The position numbers were made by a program, and so were the translations under genes. Shown piece by piece: positions 59,257 through 64,000 of a stretch of 64,000 nucleotides of DNA (its first letter is position 1; each line of letters begins with the position of its first letter). The notes under the pieces were generated by a model. That model was not told the origin of the DNA, made no database searches, and was given only the letters and a program-made list of their open reading frames with translations. Source of the DNA: Methylocystis sp. L43 (GTDB lineage Bacteria > Pseudomonadota > Alphaproteobacteria > Rhizobiales > Beijerinckiaceae); NCBI RefSeq assembly GCF_015709525.1, contig NZ_JADNRA010000020.1, positions 1-64,000 on the forward strand, written 5' to 3'.

Positions 59257-61539
59257 TTACTTCTCGGCTCGGGGGGATTCCGGCGCCTCCAGCACATTTT
59301 CAATCGGGCAGTCGAAGTCCCAGACGACGCCTGTGCTGTCGTATTGGAGCCTTGCATCCCCTCTAAGGTTCAATCTGATCATGTCCCGAATGACTGTGGA
59401 CCCGAAGCCCTTACGCGCAGGCGGAACGACAGTGGGACCCTCCGTCTCACGCCAGCGCATCGCGAAGCGCCGGCCTTCGCCATCGCGCTCGCGGACGCCC
59501 CATTCGATGTCGACGCGGCCATCCGAGTTGGACAGCGCGCCATATTTGACGGCGTTGGTCGCCAGCTCATGCAGCGCCATGCTGAAAGATTGCGACGCCG
59601 CGGCCGAGATGGTCAGCGGCGGGCCTTTTAGCGTGATGCGATCGTCGATCAAATCCTCCAGATGCGCGAGCTGCGCGCGCACGAGATCGCTTAGCGTGAC
59701 GCCTTGCCAATCGCTGGCGACCAGCAGGTCCTGGTTCGCGGCGAGAGACAAAATGCGCTCCTGAAACGTTTCCTCGAAGTCGCGACCTGGATCGCCCGCG
59801 GTCGCTCGTGCGATGGCCAGCACGATGCTCAACATGTTTTTCGAGCGGTGATTGAGCTCTCTCATGAGAAGAGCGCGCTGTTCCTCAGCGCGCACGCGCT
59901 CAGTCACGTCCCTCGACAGCACGGCGACTCTTGGGCTTTCCGCTTCCTCGATGCGAAAGACAAAGGCGTCATAGATCTTGCCGAGCGCTCGCGCTCTGCG
60001 GACGACGCGTTCGGCGTTCCCGGATGCCGCGACTCTGCCGATCGTATCGATCCAGTCCTTTTCCAGGCTGGGCACAAGCTCGCGACCGCTCCGCCCTTCA
60101 ACGTTCTTCAGTCCGGTGGTAGCCTCAAATGCTGGATTGACTTCAAGGAAGCGGTAGTCGATCGCATGACCGTCCTCGTCATAGAGTGGCTCGACCACCG
60201 TGAAGCTTTCGTCAATGGATTCGAACAGCAGGCGATACCGCGACTCGCTCTCGCGCAGCGCCTCTTCCGCGCGCGCCCGCTCGATCGCCGACCACGTTCG
60301 CTCGGCGACATCTTCTGCGACGGCCGCCTGAGCGGCGCTCCAGGTCCTCGGTAGCCGCGAATGAACGGTAACCACCGCGACCAGCCGGTCGTCCTTGACC
60401 AGCGGCGCGGCCAGGAAAGCGGAAACCGAACGGTTTTCGAATGACCTTAGGATCTCAGGCGCCGCCGTGCGCGGGTCATTGCGGACGTCGCTAACGGCGA
60501 TTGTTCTGCCGCGCTTGAGGTCTGCGAGCAGGGCCTCTCCCCAACTCTCGAGACGATGGCGCCCGGCGTTGCTTGGCGCCGCGCCGTCGTTCCAGTCATG
60601 CTGAACAGTTGCGTGTTCGCCGGTCTCGTCGATCTCCGCATAGGCCGCCTCGTTGGCCTCGAGATGACGGCCCAGGACCTCGCTCGCCGCAGCCTGAATG
60701 GCCAGGGGATCCGCCAATGGGCGCAAACGGTCGTTGAGATCGATCAGGAGGTTTTGCCGAGCCTCGCGGTCCCGACGGCTCACCTCGCGCGTCCGCTGCT
60801 CTGTCGTGTCGCGTATGGCGAGAAGGATCAGGTTAAGCTGGTCGAGCCGACGGCCGTTCAGCAGCATCACCCGAGGACCGAAGCCTTGGTAAACGCGTTC
60901 GATCCGGTAGTCGTCGAAACTCTGGCGGCGAGGGAGAATGTCCTCAAGCAGCCGTCGCAGCTCCGGGGTGTCCCACTGGCCATTGCCAAGCTCGTAAACG
61001 AGACGTCCTTCCGTCTCCTTGGGATCTCCACCGAAAAGTTGGTAGAAGGGCCGATTCGCCGAGTGAACCGTGAGGTCCCCGTGGAGAATCAGCAGCGCTT
61101 CACGCACGCTGTCGATCAGTTTCTCGGCGAACTCGATTCGGCCCTCGAGTTCATGACGGAGCCGCTCACGCTCGGTGTCATCGGATATCGCAAGCAGGAT
61201 GCGATCTTTTTCATCCGGCCGGCGGATGCGCTTGGCGTTAAACCACATGACGCGACGGCCGACACGTTCGAAGTCATGTTCAACGCGGCAATCCTCGATC
61301 GCACTGTTTCGCTCAACAATTTGCTCTAGAAGCCGGCGCAGCTCCGGGATGTCCCACAGCCCGTCGCAAAGCTCATAAACCGGTCGGCCGACTGTCTCCT
61401 CGCGCGTCACCTGAAACTGACTGAGGAACGCGTCATTGGCGAACTCGACCGTGAGCTGTGAATCGAGCGCCAGCAGCGGCAGGCTCACGGTCTCCAGGAT
61501 TGAACTCGCATAGGCGGAAATGTCCGTCTCGGTTGTCAT
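59257..61539 (-). CDS. PAS/GAF-containing HWE-type sensor histidine kinase
   Basis: The product of 760 residues has two PAS domains at the N-terminus (LLALDSQLTVEFANDAFL; LLILHGDLTVHSANRPFY), a GAF domain (near residues 290-440), a further PAS (LLFESIDESFTVVEPLYD) and a kinase core with LNHRSKNMLSIVLAIAR, HELATNAVKYGALS and WRETEGP, the HWE/HisKA_2 type. No membrane segment is seen, so it senses a cytoplasmic signal such as redox, light or a ligand. No response regulator is adjacent. ATG at 61539 is chosen by domain start; the frame is open to 61701. Confidence 0.9.
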   Translation of the reverse strand: MTTETDISAYASSILETVSLPLLALDSQLTVEFANDAFLSQFQVTREETVGRPVYELCDGLWDIPELRRLLEQIVERNSAIEDCRVEHDFERVGRRVMWFNAKRIRRPDEKDRILLAISDDTERERLRHELEGRIEFAEKLIDSVREALLILHGDLTVHSANRPFYQLFGGDPKETEGRLVYELGNGQWDTPELRRLLEDILPRRQSFDDYRIERVYQGFGPRVMLLNGRRLDQLNLILLAIRDTTEQRTREVSRRDREARQNLLIDLNDRLRPLADPLAIQAAASEVLGRHLEANEAAYAEIDETGEHATVQHDWNDGAAPSNAGRHRLESWGEALLADLKRGRTIAVSDVRNDPRTAAPEILRSFENRSVSAFLAAPLVKDDRLVAVVTVHSRLPRTWSAAQAAVAEDVAERTWSAIERARAEEALRESESRYRLLFESIDESFTVVEPLYDEDGHAIDYRFLEVNPAFEATTGLKNVEGRSGRELVPSLEKDWIDTIGRVAASGNAERVVRRARALGKIYDAFVFRIEEAESPRVAVLSRDVTERVRAEEQRALLMRELNHRSKNMLSIVLAIARATAGDPGRDFEETFQERILSLAANQDLLVASDWQGVTLSDLVRAQLAHLEDLIDDRITLKGPPLTISAAASQSFSMALHELATNAVKYGALSNSDGRVDIEWGVRERDGEGRRFAMRWRETEGPTVVPPARKGFGSTVIRDMIRLNLRGDARLQYDSTGVVWDFDCPIENVLEAPESPRAEK

Positions 61540-61701
61540 GCCTACTGAACTCAGATCGACGATCAGCCTTGCTGAAGGTAACGCGTTTGGACGCGAGAGG
61601 AACCCCGTAGTGCGAAAGGCATGCGCAGAGGATACGATCGTCTGGCGAATCTCGATTATGATGCCCTTCAATCGCCATTGACTGTCGATTCGAGGGAACA
61701 C

Positions 61702-62472
61702 GTGCTTTTAAAATTCTGGATGTCGCAGACGACGCTCGTCATGGCGCTCATGCTCACAGGCGCCATGGCCGCTGTCGCGCTTTTCCTGTGCTGGCTCAGC
61801 TTCGCCTCGCGCTTTGCCGCCTATGCACAGAGCTGGAAAGGCGTCGTGCCGCCCTTCGTGGCCGTCCCGGCGACCCTGTTTGGCCTGCTGATGACGTTTC
61901 TCTCGCAGGACGTCTGGGACGCGAATCGCAGCGCCTATCGCGCCATCGCCATGGAGCGCGAACAATTGGCGACGCTCGCAGCGCTTTCCGGCAATCACGG
62001 AGACCACGCGGACGATATTCCGCGCGCCGTGCGTGACTATGTGGAAACCGCCGTTGGCCTCGAATGGAAAACCATGGAAGACGGCAAAGAATCGCCGGAA
62101 ACCGAGGCCGCGCTGAACAGACTCACCCGCGCGGTCGCCAGCGCGAGAATCGAGGCGGCCTTCCAGCGCGCGCTCGTCGATACGGTGATGCGTTTGCGAT
62201 CGGCGCGGGAACAACGACTCGCGATTGCGGGGGCCTTTCCCGACGATCGCAAATGGGCGGCGGTGATCATCATCGCCTTCATCACGCAAATCGCCCTTGC
62301 CGTCGTCCATCTCGACCGCCCCAGGCCTCAGCTTCTCGCGCAGACAATTTTCGCTTTGGCGGCGATCGTCCCTATATCGCTCGTCGCCTCCGTGGACGAG
62401 CCCTATTCGCCGCCCAATGCGGTGAGCTCCGAGCCGCTGACACAGCTGCTGGAGCGCTATCCTCAAAAGTGA
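61702..62472 (+). CDS. DUF4239-like integral membrane protein
   Basis: The 256-residue product starts with GTG at 61702 after GAGGG. It has two N-terminal membrane segments (VMALMLTGAMAAVALFLCWL and PPFVAVPATLFGLLMTFL), a helical cytosolic middle (AMEREQLATLAALSG, MEDGKESPETEAALNRL) and two C-terminal segments (WAAVIIIAFITQIALAVV, LLAQTIFALAAIVPIS). This matches DUF4239, of unknown function. It diverges from the kinase gene, with its start 163 nt from the kinase start. Confidence 0.75.
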   Translation: MLLKFWMSQTTLVMALMLTGAMAAVALFLCWLSFASRFAAYAQSWKGVVPPFVAVPATLFGLLMTFLSQDVWDANRSAYRAIAMEREQLATLAALSGNHGDHADDIPRAVRDYVETAVGLEWKTMEDGKESPETEAALNRLTRAVASARIEAAFQRALVDTVMRLRSAREQRLAIAGAFPDDRKWAAVIIIAFITQIALAVVHLDRPRPQLLAQTIFALAAIVPISLVASVDEPYSPPNAVSSEPLTQLLERYPQK

Positions 62473-62593
62473 CCGGCTCACCTTTGATAGCGCCCTGCAG
62501 ACGCAGCTAAGAGTTCCAAGAAAGTTGCATTAACCTTCAACGAACGCCGGAACGCGTTCCGGCGCCGAACCCGAGTCCGATCGAGACGAGCCA

Positions 62594-63424
62594 ATGATCA
62601 AAACTCAAAAAGTGGTTGGCACCGCTTTTGTCGTGGCGGAATTCCGCAATGACGAAAACACGCAAGCTCATCCGCTCTACCGCGATCCCTTTGTCCACCT
62701 GTTCCTCGATCGGGAAACGAAACAGGCGGCGGATCGCATTTCCCAATCGTTTCCGCCGATCAGGAACAATGTGCGCCTGAGGACTCGCTACTTCGACGAC
62801 CGGCTTCGTCATCAGATCGACCAAGGGCGTCGGCAGATCCTCATACTTGGCGCCGGTCTCGACACAAGGCCGCAGCGGATCGCAGCCGAAGGAGTCGCCT
62901 ATTTTGAAATCGACGCTCCTGAAACCCAGGCGTTCAAAAAGGCGAAGCTTGAAGCAAGCAATGTCGATCCCAACACGACATATATCGGGGCGGATTATGT
63001 GACGGATGGAATGATTGATCTCCTTAGACGAAACGGATGCGATTTCCGGCTTCCCACCCATGTCATATGGGAAGGCAACACAATGTATTTGAATGAAACT
63101 TTTGTGTGTCAGATCCTGACGAGTCTCATGCGCCAAATCGAGAGCTGCTCGGTGTCCTTCGACTATATGGCGGAGGATGTGATCAGCAACGCCACCGGCG
63201 ATCCTGAGATCGCCAGCGTTGTCGCGAGATTCGCCGCCATGGGCGCCCCTTGGACGTACGGAATCGACGATCTTGCCGCACTCGCCGCGCGTTGCGGCGC
63301 AAGCGTGCTCGATCGGGCGACGCTCGCCGACCTTCATCGAACCTATTGGCCGGATCAGCCGTTAACCTCGCCCCTCTACGGGTACTATACGCTTTGCACG
63401 CTGCAGAACGCGGTGGCGTCGTAA
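62594..63424 (+). CDS. LCMT-type SAM-dependent methyltransferase
   Basis: The 276-residue product has ILILGAGLDTRPQR at residues 82-95 (motif I of the leucine carboxyl methyltransferase/TIGR00027 family), YFEIDAPETQAFKKAK and VIWEGNTMYLNETFV. Such enzymes methylate carboxyl or hydroxyl groups in small molecules and are found in secondary metabolism. No biosynthetic cluster is next to it, so the substrate is unknown. Confidence 0.87.
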   Translation: MIKTQKVVGTAFVVAEFRNDENTQAHPLYRDPFVHLFLDRETKQAADRISQSFPPIRNNVRLRTRYFDDRLRHQIDQGRRQILILGAGLDTRPQRIAAEGVAYFEIDAPETQAFKKAKLEASNVDPNTTYIGADYVTDGMIDLLRRNGCDFRLPTHVIWEGNTMYLNETFVCQILTSLMRQIESCSVSFDYMAEDVISNATGDPEIASVVARFAAMGAPWTYGIDDLAALAARCGASVLDRATLADLHRTYWPDQPLTSPLYGYYTLCTLQNAVAS

Positions 63425-63524
63425 TAAGCGCGTCGCGGCGCCGGCCGGGGAATAAGCGCAAAGATCGTCAGGGAGACAGACCAGCGCTACATGAATATCA
63501 AAAGTTATAAGACAGGAGACCCCC

Positions 63525-63794
63525 ATGCCAAAAGGCATTCAGTTCACCGGCGATTTCGAGGTATCCGCGATGCCGGCGCTCATCCCTGGCAGCTGGTATA
63601 TTGGATTTGCGTGCAAACAGTGCCGACAACGCTTTGCTTTTCTGAGCGAGCTGACAGGCACGGGCGCTCTGGAGATATCCGGGCCCGCCACATTTAAGGT
63701 GACGTGCCCGAACTGTGGCGCGCGCGGAGAATATTCGGCCACCGAAGTCATACAGTTTCAGGCGGCTCAGGGCGGCCCATCGTCGACCGCCTAG
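63525..63794 (+). CDS. Small zinc-ribbon protein
   Basis: The 89-residue product has FACKQCRQRF and VTCPNCGARGEY, giving Cys30, Cys33, Cys61 and Cys64 as a CxxC-CxxC zinc ribbon. AGGAGA precedes the ATG. No other domain is seen; such proteins are often nucleic-acid or metal-binding, but the role is unknown. Confidence 0.75.
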   Translation: MPKGIQFTGDFEVSAMPALIPGSWYIGFACKQCRQRFAFLSELTGTGALEISGPATFKVTCPNCGARGEYSATEVIQFQAAQGGPSSTA

Positions 63795-63802
63795 CTCGCG
63801 GC

Positions 63803-64000
63803 TCAACCGGCCCGCTCGTAATGGGCGGTGAAGTGCCGCAGAAATGGCGCCTGTTCTGTGATCCGGTAGGCTTCGATTGACTCGCGCCGGCGGCCAATGG
63901 CGTCGAGCACTTCGATCAGATAGTCGAAATGGCTCTGCGTATAGACCCGGCGAGGGAACGCCAACCGCACCAATTCGTGCGGCGCTGCGATCTCCTCTCC
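63803..64000 (-). CDS. C-terminal end of a tryptophanase / tyrosine phenol-lyase
   Basis: The minus strand reads 65 residues into the window. HELVRLAFPRRVYTQSHFDY and then APFLRHFTAHYERAG are the conserved end of beta-eliminating lyases such as TnaA and tyrosine phenol-lyase (PRRxYTQ and LRHFTA). These PLP enzymes split tryptophan to indole or tyrosine to phenol. The catalytic part lies outside the window, so the substrate cannot be chosen. Confidence 0.85.
   Translation of the reverse strand, partial: GEEIAAPHELVRLAFPRRVYTQSHFDYLIEVLDAIGRRRESIEAYRITEQAPFLRHFTAHYERAG

Noticed and set aside
58887-59357. A 156-residue minus-strand frame with a CGRC motif
   Set aside because: It overlaps the 3' end of the kinase gene, has no good ribosome site and no conserved domain.

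Overview
The window looks like chromosomal DNA of a GC-rich alphaproteobacterium, probably a member of the Hyphomicrobiales. Reasons are the GC-rich coding style, the pheS/pheT and rplJ-rplL-rpoB-rpoC blocks, an alphaproteobacterial RpoH, and dispersed palindromic intergenic repeats of the kind common in that order. A methanotroph or methylotroph of the Methylocystaceae/Beijerinckiaceae is a guess only: no methane or methanol oxidation gene lies in the window.

Layout, left: the 5' part of an IS110-type transposase (cut by the window edge), parE, a serine-hydrolase/membrane-protein pair, an MBL-fold protein, and a decayed DUF559 endonuclease gene bounded by a 56-bp dispersed repeat. Next come a translationally coupled NitT/TauT-type ABC importer, an SDR, a DUF898/M48 pair, rpoH, a HerA-like ATPase, a SCO protein, a YgjP-like metalloprotease and a lone phosphotransacetylase-like gene. 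Centre (18-33 kb): pheS, a DUF4160/DUF2442 cassette apparently inserted at the pheS 3' end, pheT, then rplJL-rpoBC with a long structured leader, a 30-nt palindrome before rpoB, a REP-like element between rpoB and rpoC, and a clear terminator after rpoC.

Right of this: yidD, an L,D-transpeptidase, a cluster of phosphoribosyl/kinase/hydrolase/PRPP-synthase-like genes, a SRAP protein, a three-cysteine AhpC, and an operon pairing an ArgZ-like arginine dihydrolase with ornithine cyclodeaminase beside a divergent Lrp regulator (predicted arginine to ornithine to proline route).

The most unusual region is 44-57.5 kb. A two-component system diverges from a SulP anion transporter, which is followed by six complex-I/hydrogenase-4-like genes and a porin. 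The large subunit has lost the NiFe-binding cysteine pairs while the small subunit keeps its Fe-S cysteines, so this is an energy-converting hydrogenase-related (Ehr-like) membrane complex and not a hydrogenase. Placement next to SulP suggests, but does not prove, a link to anion or bicarbonate uptake or to proton/redox balance.

The right end has a frameshifted HAD phosphatase gene, a PAS/GAF HWE-type histidine kinase, a DUF4239-like membrane protein, an LCMT-type methyltransferase, a small zinc-ribbon protein and the 3' end of a tryptophanase/tyrosine phenol-lyase gene. I found no CRISPR array, rRNA or convincing tRNA.
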